The notes beneath the pieces were generated by a model. It saw only the letters and a list, made by a program, of their open reading frames with translations, searched no databases and was not told the origin of the DNA. A stretch of DNA of 6,596 bases from positions 1 through 6,596 of the forward strand of contig CALMBI010000128.1 in assembly GCA_937860115.1 (NCBI GenBank), read 5' to 3'. Position numbers and translations under genes: made by a program. This document shows positions 1 to 5,422 of the stretch, piece after piece. This stretch comes from an uncultured Arcobacter sp. (GTDB lineage Bacteria > Campylobacterota > Campylobacteria > Campylobacterales > Arcobacteraceae). Each line of letters opens with the position of its first letter. The stretch's first letter is position 1.

Positions 1-110
1 TCAATGTATTTTATTATTCATACTCTTTTCTAAAACGATTTTTGCTTTTGAAATCAATATACAATGATTCTTAATTATCCTTGGGAATTGTTTTAACAAC
101 AAAAAAGCTA

Positions 111-138
111 TTCAAATTTACATAAATTAGTGTAAAAT
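111..138 (+). promoter_or_regulatory. Candidate sigma-70 promoter of the HMA-led operon
   Basis: A TAAAAT hexamer at 133-138, directly preceded by TG, resembles a -10 box. A weak -35-like TTCAAA lies at 111-116, 16 bp upstream. The -10 box ends 22 bp before the ATG at 161, and a clear Shine-Dalgarno (TAAGGA, 149-154) lies between them, giving a short leader. In Campylobacterota the -10 box is usually the only well-conserved promoter element, so the weak -35 is not a strong objection. The assignment rests on position and motif only; in DNA this AT-rich such hexamers also occur by chance. Confidence 0.4.
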
Positions 139-160
139 GGAAAAAAAGTAAGGATCAAAG

Positions 161-439
161 ATGAAACAAACTTTTAGTGTATTAAATGTGAAATGTGGTG
201 GATGTGCTAATACACTCAAAAAATCTCTTCTAGAGGAGTTTGGAGAGGTTGAAGTGAATCTTGAAGTTATGCCAAGAGAGATAACTCTTGATATAGATGA
301 AACACAAATAGAAAGCTTAAGATCAAAACTTAAAGGACTTGGGTATCCTTTAGCATCAGATGAATTAAATACACTTCAAAAAATCACAACAACAGCAAAG
401 AGTTTTGTCTCTTGTGCTATTGGAAAAATTAATAATTAG
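161..439 (+). CDS. Small HMA-domain metal-binding protein (copper-chaperone-like)
   Basis: This 92-residue cytoplasmic protein has no signal peptide or membrane segment. Residues 3 to about 66 fit the heavy-metal-associated ferredoxin-like fold: a first strand, the metal loop KCGGCANTL with Cys12 and Cys15 (CxxC), a helix, and a strand ending in an LGYP turn near 60-63, where HMA domains commonly have a G-[FY] motif. Such proteins bind Cu(I) or similar soft metals through the two cysteines and hand them to partners; the metal here is not determinable. Compared with classic 65-70-residue chaperones it carries a C-terminal tail of about 25 residues with a third cysteine (Cys85, in SFVSCAIGK). 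From memory, similar tails occur in small HMA proteins of Campylobacterota. The ATG has a good Shine-Dalgarno (TAAGGA, 149-154). It is the first gene of a four-gene run, 8 bp before the next. No copper ATPase is visible in the window. Confidence 0.85.
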   Translation: MKQTFSVLNVKCGGCANTLKKSLLEEFGEVEVNLEVMPREITLDIDETQIESLRSKLKGLGYPLASDELNTLQKITTTAKSFVSCAIGKINN

Positions 440-447
440 GAAAAAAT

Positions 448-1284
448 ATGAATGTATATGTATATGCAAGAAGTGGACATAATTTTGGTTTAGAAAATAT
501 TAGAAGATGCTCAGTTATCTACAAAAAACTTGCACATCTTGATCCTATTTTAGCAACAGCTGATTATAGAGCAGCATCATTTGCAAAAGCAGAATTAGGT
601 GTTAAAAAAGGTGTTGGAGTTGATATTATAGGGAATTTGCCCCATATGATGAAAAGAAAAGATATATTGATTTTTGATTCATTAGAGCCAAGTGAAACGA
701 TGAGAGAGTATATGAAAGAGTATTGTCAAATTCTTTTAGAGGTAGGTGTTGATATCCCTTATGATATTGTTGATGATGAATATTTTGAAGGTGGTAAATC
801 TTTACATGAAAAAGGATTCTTCTTTGCTGATGATGATTATGAAGCTGATCTTTTAAAAATTTGTGAGGGTTCAAAGAATTGTGGTTTACCAATTTTGCTA
901 GGTCACTATTTTTTTCTTGGAAGTGAAACAAAACTTGCCCCTTATTTTGGTGAGATGTATGAAGATGAAGAGTATGCTAGTTTTATAAAAGGGACTTCAT
1001 ATCTTCTTACTTCATCAGTTCATACAGCTTTAGAGTCACTTGCAAGTGGAAATAAACCTGTATTTTTTGCAAGAAATATCAAACTATACAAAGGGGAACT
1101 GGACCTTTTAGAAAAATACAATATCCCTACAATCAGTGGATCAAATCTTGATCAATTAAATGAAAATTTTGAAAAAACGATAGCAAATTATCCACAAACA
1201 AATAGTATAGAAAAAGTAAATTTAACAGATATTGTATCAAACATAGAGACTACTGTTAAAAAATTTGAGGCGATGTTTCAATAG
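448..1284 (+). CDS. PseG/MurG-like GT-B-fold protein, substrate unknown
   Basis: This 278-residue soluble protein has no signal peptide. The N-terminus (RSGHNFGLENIRRCSVIYKK, residues 8-27) resembles the glycine-rich start of PseG and related GT-B enzymes, where a GSGH segment precedes a helix with RC. Residues 186-207 (core SSVHTALESLASGNKPVFF) match the nucleotide-sugar-binding signature of GT-B enzymes: Ser/Gly, a helix with a conserved Glu (Glu196), then G-x-K/x-P. The middle (about 100-135) is rich in Asp and aromatic residues and is not recognised. Family members cleave or transfer sugars from UDP-activated donors, so a role in glycan or envelope metabolism is possible, but no substrate can be named. 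At 278 residues it is short for a full glycosyltransferase. The Shine-Dalgarno AGGA (438-441) overlaps the upstream stop, suggesting translational coupling. The stop at 1282-1284 abuts the next ATG. Confidence 0.6.
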   Translation: MNVYVYARSGHNFGLENIRRCSVIYKKLAHLDPILATADYRAASFAKAELGVKKGVGVDIIGNLPHMMKRKDILIFDSLEPSETMREYMKEYCQILLEVGVDIPYDIVDDEYFEGGKSLHEKGFFFADDDYEADLLKICEGSKNCGLPILLGHYFFLGSETKLAPYFGEMYEDEEYASFIKGTSYLLTSSVHTALESLASGNKPVFFARNIKLYKGELDLLEKYNIPTISGSNLDQLNENFEKTIANYPQTNSIEKVNLTDIVSNIETTVKKFEAMFQ

Positions 1285-2412
1285 ATGAAAATGAAAAATT
1301 TATTTATTTCAAGTTTATTATTTTTGAGTGTAGGGGCTTTTGGTATTGAAGATCTAAATCTAGAAAAAAACTATTATTCAAGTGGAGAGTTGTATTCTAG
1401 CGCAGAACTTAATGATGGTATGCTAGATGGAATAAAAAAGGTTTTTGCAAAAAATGGGATCTTAGTAGAAGAGATCTCTTATAAGAAAAATCAAATCGAT
1501 GGTACACAAAAAATCTACTATGAAAATGGGAAACCCCACTTTGAAATAGAATATAAAACGAATAACATCGATGGGAAATCTTTAGAATATGATCAATCTG
1601 GAAAGCTTGTAGAAGAAAAAAATTATAAAAAATCACTACTATCTGGGATGAGTAAAAAGTTTTATCCAAATGGCCAAGTTATGAGTGAAACACCTTATGT
1701 AAATGATCTTATAAATGGTCTACAAATCAATTATTATAGTGATGGGACTCTAGAGTCAAAAGTTTCATACAAGCTAAATGATATAGATGGAAATGTGATA
1801 AAATATGACAAAAATGGAAAAGTGATAGAACAGAGTCTATATAGCTTTGGATTTTTATCAGCCCAAATGGATAAATTTATAAGTAAAAAGAATAAGAAAT
1901 TGAACGCTTCTGCTATAAATGGTAGCTATATCGAGTTTTATAAAGATGGGCAAATACAATCTATTGGTACTTACAATAAAGGTATTCCAATCGATACACG
2001 AAGAGTTTATTATAAAGATAGAACACTTAAATCGATCGAACCTTATATAAAAGGAAAATTGAATGGCACGCTTATTTTGTATATGGGGGATGGTACACTT
2101 CATAGTAAATCAGAGATGAACAATAGTAAAGTAGATGGTAAAAAAATTCTTTATTTTAGTGGTGGAATCATCAAAGAGGAAGCAATGTATAAAAATGGAC
2201 TCCAAGATGGTCTTACAAAGCAATATTTTAAAGATGGTACACTCAAAGCTACGATAGAGTATAAAAATAATAAAATAGATGGAAAATTGATCGAATACTA
2301 TAAAAATGGTAAAATACAATCAAAGAGCGAATATAAAAATGGTGTAGAAAAAGGATTAAAACAACTTTTTGATACAAATGGTAATCTCAAAAAAGAGACA
2401 AAAATAGAATAA
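1285..2412 (+). CDS. Exported MORN_2 / YwqK-family repeat protein
   Basis: This 375-residue protein begins with a basic, hydrophobic signal peptide (residues 1 to about 20, ending near GAFG); no lipobox cysteine is seen, so the periplasm or outside is the likely destination. The rest is a tandem array of about 14 units, each 24 residues, with the pattern [aromatic]-Y-x-[ND]-G-x-[LI]-x-[SE]-x-x-x-Y-K-x-x-x-[IL]-[DN]-G. This is the MORN_2 repeat of proteins annotated as YwqK-family antitoxins. Units 2-13 (residues 50-357) keep an exact 24-residue period except for one 20-residue Lys/Ser/Asn-rich insert (194-213). The antitoxin label comes from Bacillus YwqK; no LXG or deaminase toxin is present here and the protein looks exported, so a beta-strand scaffold or binding role is as likely. 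It starts directly after the preceding stop; an ATG six bases further in (1291) would give the same signal peptide. GAGG at 1267-1270 is a distant Shine-Dalgarno. Confidence 0.8.
   Translation: MKMKNLFISSLLFLSVGAFGIEDLNLEKNYYSSGELYSSAELNDGMLDGIKKVFAKNGILVEEISYKKNQIDGTQKIYYENGKPHFEIEYKTNNIDGKSLEYDQSGKLVEEKNYKKSLLSGMSKKFYPNGQVMSETPYVNDLINGLQINYYSDGTLESKVSYKLNDIDGNVIKYDKNGKVIEQSLYSFGFLSAQMDKFISKKNKKLNASAINGSYIEFYKDGQIQSIGTYNKGIPIDTRRVYYKDRTLKSIEPYIKGKLNGTLILYMGDGTLHSKSEMNNSKVDGKKILYFSGGIIKEEAMYKNGLQDGLTKQYFKDGTLKATIEYKNNKIDGKLIEYYKNGKIQSKSEYKNGVEKGLKQLFDTNGNLKKETKIE
1360..2409 (+). repeat. Protein-level tandem array of about 14 units, 72-bp (24-codon) period
   Basis: Aligning the translation on the recurring 'x-x-G-x-[LI] ... 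Y-K ... [IL]-[DN]-G' pattern gives units ending at residues 49, 73, 97, 121, 145, 169, 193 (followed by an insert to 213), 237, 261, 285, 309, 333 and 357, then a truncated last unit of 18 residues. The period is 24 with no drift on either side of the insert. The DNA units are strongly diverged from each other, so the array is old and not a slippage-prone microsatellite. Confidence 0.8.
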
Positions 2413-2422
2413 AAGAGAGTAG

Positions 2423-2914
2423 ATGGAATTTTATAAATTAGAAAGTGCGCAAAAAGAATCGATTCATAAAGAAGTATTAGAACTTGCAATGAATTTTGGT
2501 AGTAAAAATAGTTTTTTAACAATTATTGAAGAGATGAGAAAAGAAAAAACAAATCCACTTCTTCATCAAAGTGCCGTTTTTCATCATCCAAAATTTAAAG
2601 TAAATTGGAGTAAGTCTATCCATAAAGAATCACTTACGGCACTATTTTATGCGGTTAAAAAATCACAATCAACTTTAAATATTTTTGAAGATTTAGCTCC
2701 AAAAGATTATAAAACAACACTCAATATGGTAAAAGCGCTCAAAAATCTTACTTTTATCATCACACCAAAAAATGATACGGTGCAAGCTTTAACATTTGGT
2801 TTATTGAGTGAAGTAAGTGAAAATAATGCGATCTTAGATATTCGATTTATGGCACTCTTTTTTTACCCTCTAGAGTACCTAAAAAAAGCTCTCTCATACG
2901 AAATTAAAGAATAA
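2423..2914 (+). CDS. Uncharacterised 163-residue soluble protein, last gene of the operon
   Basis: I do not recognise this family. The 163-residue protein has no signal peptide or convincing membrane segment, so it is probably cytoplasmic. It appears mixed alpha/beta: a helical N-terminal part (1-45), a His/Trp/Lys-containing stretch (HQSAVFHHPKFKVNWSKSIH, about 48-67), a helix around 70-82, and a C-terminal part in which strand-like segments (LTFIITPK, LDIRFMALFFYP) flank a helical stretch. No cysteine, nucleotide-binding or catalytic signature is evident. It begins 10 bp after the MORN_2 gene with a weak purine-rich site (AGAGAG, 2414-2419) before the ATG, so it is very likely co-transcribed with it. 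It ends just before a hairpin terminator. Its base and codon character resemble its neighbours. It is a real gene by length, spacing and context; function unknown. Confidence 0.75.
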   Translation: MEFYKLESAQKESIHKEVLELAMNFGSKNSFLTIIEEMRKEKTNPLLHQSAVFHHPKFKVNWSKSIHKESLTALFYAVKKSQSTLNIFEDLAPKDYKTTLNMVKALKNLTFIITPKNDTVQALTFGLLSEVSENNAILDIRFMALFFYPLEYLKKALSYEIKE

Positions 2915-2915
2915 T

Positions 2916-2943
2916 ACGATTTGGGGATTATTTCTCAAATCGT
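2916..2943. terminator. Hairpin terminator between convergent genes, possibly bidirectional
   Basis: ACGATTTG (2916-2923) and CAAATCGT (2936-2943) are perfect 8-bp inverted copies. The stem can be extended inward through G-C, A-U and G-U pairs to a tetraloop at 2928-2931. On the plus strand the stem runs straight into TTTTAG and further T-rich sequence, as in a Rho-independent terminator. On the minus strand it is followed by the weaker ATTATTCTTTAATTT. It lies between the stop of the 163-residue gene (2912-2914) and the minus-strand coiled-coil gene; its right arm encodes that gene's last codons. Confidence 0.7.
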
Positions 2944-3470
2944 TTTAGTTTCTCTTTAAGAACTAATATCTCTTCTTCTCTATGCTTAATAACATCTTGT
3001 AAAAAAAGAATTTTTTTCTCACCATCTTTGATATAGATTTGATCTTGGATAGTTTGTTTTTTGAGTGCATCTAGGTTGATTGTGAGTTTCTCTTTCTCTT
3101 CTAAAAGTGCTTTTGAATTGGTTTCGTATTGCGATTTTTCATCTCTTAACAATTCTAATTGTTTTGTATGTTTTTCCATCATCTCCTCTTCTTGAGTCAC
3201 TTTATTAGCTATAAGTGCTTCATAGTGATCTATTTGAGTTAATAATCTAGAATTTTTTCGTTTTTCACTATACAATATTTCCATTGCAATATTGATATCA
3301 TCATTTGCATATTGCGATTTTAGTCTAGTTCTGAGGTGATCTATCTCTTGTTTTAATTCAATCTGCGTAAGTTTACTATCCTTGATGTTTTGGATAACTT
3401 TCTTTTTAAAATCCCTTTTTTCTAGTTCCTCTTCAGTCACAAGATATTGTACAGCCATATACTCAATCAC
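2928..3470 (-). CDS. 3' part: PAS tail and coiled coil, expressed only by readthrough or reinitiation
   Basis: This is the fragment after the TAG, up to 180 residues if a GTG at 3468-3470 is used; a weak GGTGA lies about 5 bases upstream. An ATG at 3456-3458 is the alternative. The frame is actually open back to 3587. It begins with the last PAS strand (YMAVQYLVTEEE) and continues as an almost unbroken amphipathic, Lys/Glu/Gln/Leu-rich helix without prolines, a strong coiled-coil pattern ending at KEKLKRFEK. It has no enzymatic motif, so it is best read as the dimerisation or signalling tail of the interrupted regulator rather than an independent gene. Its last codons form one arm of the terminator. 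Confidence 0.5.
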   Translation of the reverse strand: MIEYMAVQYLVTEEELEKRDFKKKVIQNIKDSKLTQIELKQEIDHLRTRLKSQYANDDINIAMEILYSEKRKNSRLLTQIDHYEALIANKVTQEEEMMEKHTKQLELLRDEKSQYETNSKALLEEKEKLTINLDALKKQTIQDQIYIKDGEKKILFLQDVIKHREEEILVLKEKLKRFEK

Positions 3471-3587
3471 TTTTTCACCATATTCATCAAATAGAGGAAA
3501 AATTGTAGCTTGGACAAAATAAGCTGTTCCATCTTTTGCTTTGTTTTTTATTTTCCCTTTCCAAACAAGCTTTGCTCTTAGTGTGTT

Positions 3588-4211
3588 CTAAAGGTCATCA
3601 AAAAAGATTGTATGCATATCAGTATGTCTAACGATTCTTTGGTTTGCTCCTACCAATTCACTGTTAGTGTAACCAGAAACAATACTAAAAAGTTCATTTA
3701 CAAATGTGATATTTCCACTGAGATCAGTTCTTGAAACAAGTGTTGTTTGATTGATAATATCAAGATATCTTTCATTTTCTTTTTGTTTATTTTCGATGAT
3801 CTTTTTATCAAAATATTTCATCGTCGCATCTTGAATTGTATGAGCAAGCGCTTTTATTTCTAGAGGTTTGATCGCATAATGGTGTACTTTAAGGGCAATA
3901 GCTTCTAAAAAATATTTGCTATCAGAATATGCAGTTGTCAGGATAATAGGGATATCTTCATCAAGTTTTCTTATCTGTTCGATCATCTCTAGACCATTCA
4001 TAATTGGCATATTGATATCACTAATAATCACATCAAAGAGCATCCCTCTTTCTTGATGAAACTTAAATCTATCAAATCCATCTTGACCATTTGTAGCAAT
4101 AACTGTATGTTTAAATAATTTATCAAAAATAAGTTGCATAGAATCACGAATCATAGGTTCATCTTCAACGTATAAGATTGAAATTCTTTTGAGGAATTCT
4201 CGATTGAGCAT
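3588..4211 (-). CDS. 5' part: receiver domain with truncated PAS (207 residues)
   Basis: This is what would be translated if the TAG is obeyed. The receiver domain is complete and has every phosphorylation residue: acidic pair Glu16/Asp17 (LYVEDEP), phospho-acceptor Asp65 (SDINMP), Thr93 (TTAY), switch aromatic Tyr112 and Lys115 followed by Pro116. A helical linker of about 25 residues leads into the first half of a PAS domain (SRTDLSGNITFVNELFSIVS, then SGYTN and RHTDM). The half PAS cannot fold normally, but the receiver could still accept phosphate from a histidine kinase and act like a single-domain CheY-type protein. No kinase gene is in the window. It starts 82 bp after the end of yraN, with its own candidate promoter. 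Confidence 0.85.
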   Translation of the reverse strand: MLNREFLKRISILYVEDEPMIRDSMQLIFDKLFKHTVIATNGQDGFDRFKFHQERGMLFDVIISDINMPIMNGLEMIEQIRKLDEDIPIILTTAYSDSKYFLEAIALKVHHYAIKPLEIKALAHTIQDATMKYFDKKIIENKQKENERYLDIINQTTLVSRTDLSGNITFVNELFSIVSGYTNSELVGANQRIVRHTDMHTIFFDDL

Positions 4212-4216
4212 ACTTA

Positions 4217-4253
4217 GTTCCTTTCTATCATTTATTGTTTACGACATATCATA
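4217..4253 (-). promoter_or_regulatory. Candidate -10 box and ribosome binding site for the receiver-PAS regulator
   Basis: On the minus strand TATGAT (4248-4253) is a good -10 box, placing a start near 4241 and a leader of about 30 bases. AAAGGAAC (4217-4224) is a clear Shine-Dalgarno five bases before the ATG at 4209-4211. The 82-bp gap from yraN, much larger than the overlaps among the genes before it, supports separate transcription. No convincing -35 box or yraN terminator hairpin is seen in the gap, so read-through from the fdh side is also possible. Confidence 0.4.
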
Positions 4254-4263
4254 CTATTTTTAG

Positions 4264-4285
4264 GGTTATTGGTTTATTAGTTTAT
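4264..4285. repeat. Three short direct repeats with an 8-bp period
   Basis: GGTTAT, GTTTAT and GTTTAT start at 4264, 4272 and 4280 on the plus strand (ATAAAC-type units on the minus strand). They lie just upstream of the candidate -10 box of the regulator gene and overlap the place of its -35 region. They could be an operator or merely AT-rich periodicity of the kind found in promoters of these bacteria. Confidence 0.3.
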
Positions 4286-4293
4286 CGTATAAC

Positions 4294-4635
4294 TTAAAGT
4301 GTAATATTTTCTAAAAATTCTAACTCTTCTCCAGCAAAAATAATAGCATCAATGCAATATGGAAGCTCTATTTTTTTGGTTTGTAAATAGTATTCGACAC
4401 TTCGTTTTAGTTTTGATAATTTACTTGGTGTGATATTATAAACAGCCTCAAAACTCTCTCCACTTTTTACTTCTACAAAATGAAAAACACCATTTTTTGA
4501 AACAATTATATCAATCTCTCCAAGCTTTTTAGCATAAAAATTTCGCTCAACAATAAGATAACCACACTCTTGTAAATAAGCAACTGCTTTATCTTCAAAA
4601 TAGTTTCCTTTTGATTTTTGATTCTTATTTTTCAT
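4294..4635 (-). CDS. yraN: YraN / UPF0102 family nuclease-like protein
   Basis: This 113-residue soluble protein has the full UPF0102 layout: a Lys/Asn-rich start, G-x-x-x-E (Gly10, Glu14) with helix DKAVAYLQECGY, RNF (31-33), GEIDII (Gly39, Glu40, Asp42) and FVEVK (Glu55, Lys57), then a helix with KLSKLKRSVEYYL and a final ID-x-I strand. Glu14, Asp42, Glu55 and Lys57 correspond to the active-site pattern of the PD-(D/E)xK superfamily, related to Holliday-junction resolvases. The cellular role of the family is poorly defined and activity here is inferred only from the residues. Length is normal for the family. The start overlaps the end of the aspartic protease gene by 11 bp and no strong Shine-Dalgarno is seen, so translation is probably coupled. 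I did not see the thioredoxin genes that, as I recall, often adjoin yraN in related genomes. Confidence 0.9.
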   Translation of the reverse strand: MKNKNQKSKGNYFEDKAVAYLQECGYLIVERNFYAKKLGEIDIIVSKNGVFHFVEVKSGESFEAVYNITPSKLSKLKRSVEYYLQTKKIELPYCIDAIIFAGEELEFLENITL

Positions 4636-5422
4636 AGATCAGTTGACTGTTTTTTGCATCTAGTTGAAAATGCTTTAAAATATTCATCCCCAAAAGTCCA
4701 TCAAAATTCTGAAATACATTTTCATTTGAGCTTATGATTTCAATATTATCATACACAATTTCAGCAATTTTTATATTTTGCACCTCTATTTTACTTGCTT
4801 TTGTGTTACCAGATGCTGTTTGGATTGTGATGGGATCTTCTAAAACTCTATGAAAAAGTTTTTGTGCAATTGAGTTGTTTAACATCGTAATAGAAGCTCC
4901 AGTATCTACTAAAAGCTTTAGTTTTTGATTATCAATGATCACTTCTATAAAAAACTGATTATTGCTTTTTTGGAGTGCTATAGTTTTTTCTTTTTTTTGC
5001 GGTGTAAGCACTAAGCTAAGTTGATTGGCTAGATTTTCTACTTTTGTTTTTAGATCCAATTCAAGGTACCCCTCTTTTAGTTGGAGTATCAGTTGTTGTG
5101 ATGTGATATAGTTTTTCTCTTCAAAATATGAAAGTGCCAAAAAATATCGCCCATAGGTATTGTTTGGTTCTAGTTCTAAAAGTTTATTGATCAATTTTTG
5201 GGCATGAAAACTATGAGTTGTAAGCGTTTTACTGATCTCATTATGGAGGTATTCCTTATAGATTTCACCCTCTTTTTGATGGATATTTTTTCTATAGATT
5301 TCAAAAATTTGTGTGTAATTAGTATCTAAAAAAGCTTGTTTGTAGCTTTCAAAACTATCTCCATAAAGTGAAATAGTTGAAAGAAAAAAAGAGAGTGCAA
5401 AAGAGAAAAATCTCTTATGCAT
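4625..5422 (-). CDS. Exported retropepsin-like aspartic protease with helical repeat region
   Basis: This 265-residue protein has an N-terminal signal peptide (MHKRFFSFALSFFLSTISLYG, cleavage near residue 21), so it acts in the periplasm or at the membrane. Residues 24-140 are helical and TPR-like (for example LELEPNNTYGRYFLALSYFE, 82-101). Residues 155-265 are a single-chain clan AA (retropepsin-like) domain: LLVDTGAS with catalytic Asp173-Thr174-Gly175, then the hydrophobic flap-like part and the C-terminal FDGLLGMNIL (Asp241 to Leu249), typical of the TIGR02281-type and gag-asp_proteas-type bacterial families. These enzymes carry one DTG per chain and work as dimers; substrates are largely unknown. 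The start ATG (5420-5422) lies inside the end of fdhA (8-bp overlap); AGAGG at 5435-5439 is a spaced ribosome site. Translational coupling with formate dehydrogenase is therefore likely, although a functional link is only suggested by position. Confidence 0.85.
   Translation of the reverse strand: MHKRFFSFALSFFLSTISLYGDSFESYKQAFLDTNYTQIFEIYRKNIHQKEGEIYKEYLHNEISKTLTTHSFHAQKLINKLLELEPNNTYGRYFLALSYFEEKNYITSQQLILQLKEGYLELDLKTKVENLANQLSLVLTPQKKEKTIALQKSNNQFFIEVIIDNQKLKLLVDTGASITMLNNSIAQKLFHRVLEDPITIQTASGNTKASKIEVQNIKIAEIVYDNIEIISSNENVFQNFDGLLGMNILKHFQLDAKNSQLIYEK

Larger units (their letters stand above)
2928..4211 (-). pseudogene. Response regulator: receiver + Aer-like PAS + coiled coil, interrupted by an in-frame TAG
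   Basis: Read as one frame of 428 codons this is a single regulator with one internal TAG at 3588-3590 (codon 208). Residues 1-125 form a receiver domain, about 148-255 a PAS domain, and about 258-427 a long charged coiled coil; no DNA-binding, GGDEF, kinase or methyl-accepting domain follows. The PAS halves join without a gap: ...RHTDMHTIFFDDL, stop, NTLRAKLVWKGKIKNKAKDG... In Aer-type PAS domains the pattern is RHPDMP...F.D.W.T...G..W.G...N..KNG, so the stop stands exactly where Trp (TGG) is expected and one G-to-A change explains it. All 39 codons between the stop and the downstream start candidate remain PAS-like, so the break is recent, a sequence error, or suppressed by readthrough. An AAAGGAAC Shine-Dalgarno (4217-4224) precedes the ATG. 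Confidence 0.85.

Noticed and set aside
1..74. Open plus-strand frames at the left edge, ending at TGA (65-67) or TAA (72-74), possibly the end of an upstream gene
   Set aside because: Two frames are open for 20-odd codons, neither gives a recognisable C-terminus, and AT-rich DNA produces such stretches by chance; the frame cannot be chosen.
91..102. Short inverted sequence TTGTT/AACAA upstream of the first gene as a terminator
   Set aside because: The stem is only five A-T-rich pairs with a two-base loop and is followed by an A run, not a T run.
626..931. Minus-strand open frame of 101 codons inside the GT-B-like gene
   Set aside because: It is antisense to a well-supported gene, has a His/Gln/Asn-rich low-complexity product and lacks a ribosome site or family signature; a shadow.
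1409..2522. Several minus-strand open frames of 69-86 codons antisense to the MORN_2 gene and the start of the next gene
   Set aside because: The repeat gene's codon pattern (few antisense stops) creates them; the products are Phe/Ile-rich without recognisable domains.
1285..2914. Toxin-antitoxin pair made of the YwqK-like repeat protein and the following gene
   Set aside because: The repeat protein has a signal peptide, the following protein has no toxin motif, and the gene order is that of a larger operon; the family name alone is not enough.
3588..3590. Programmed recoding such as pyrrolysine or selenocysteine at the internal stop
   Set aside because: The codon is UAG, not the selenocysteine codon UGA; pyrrolysine is not expected in this lineage and no downstream structure is evident. 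A TGG-to-TAG change is simpler.
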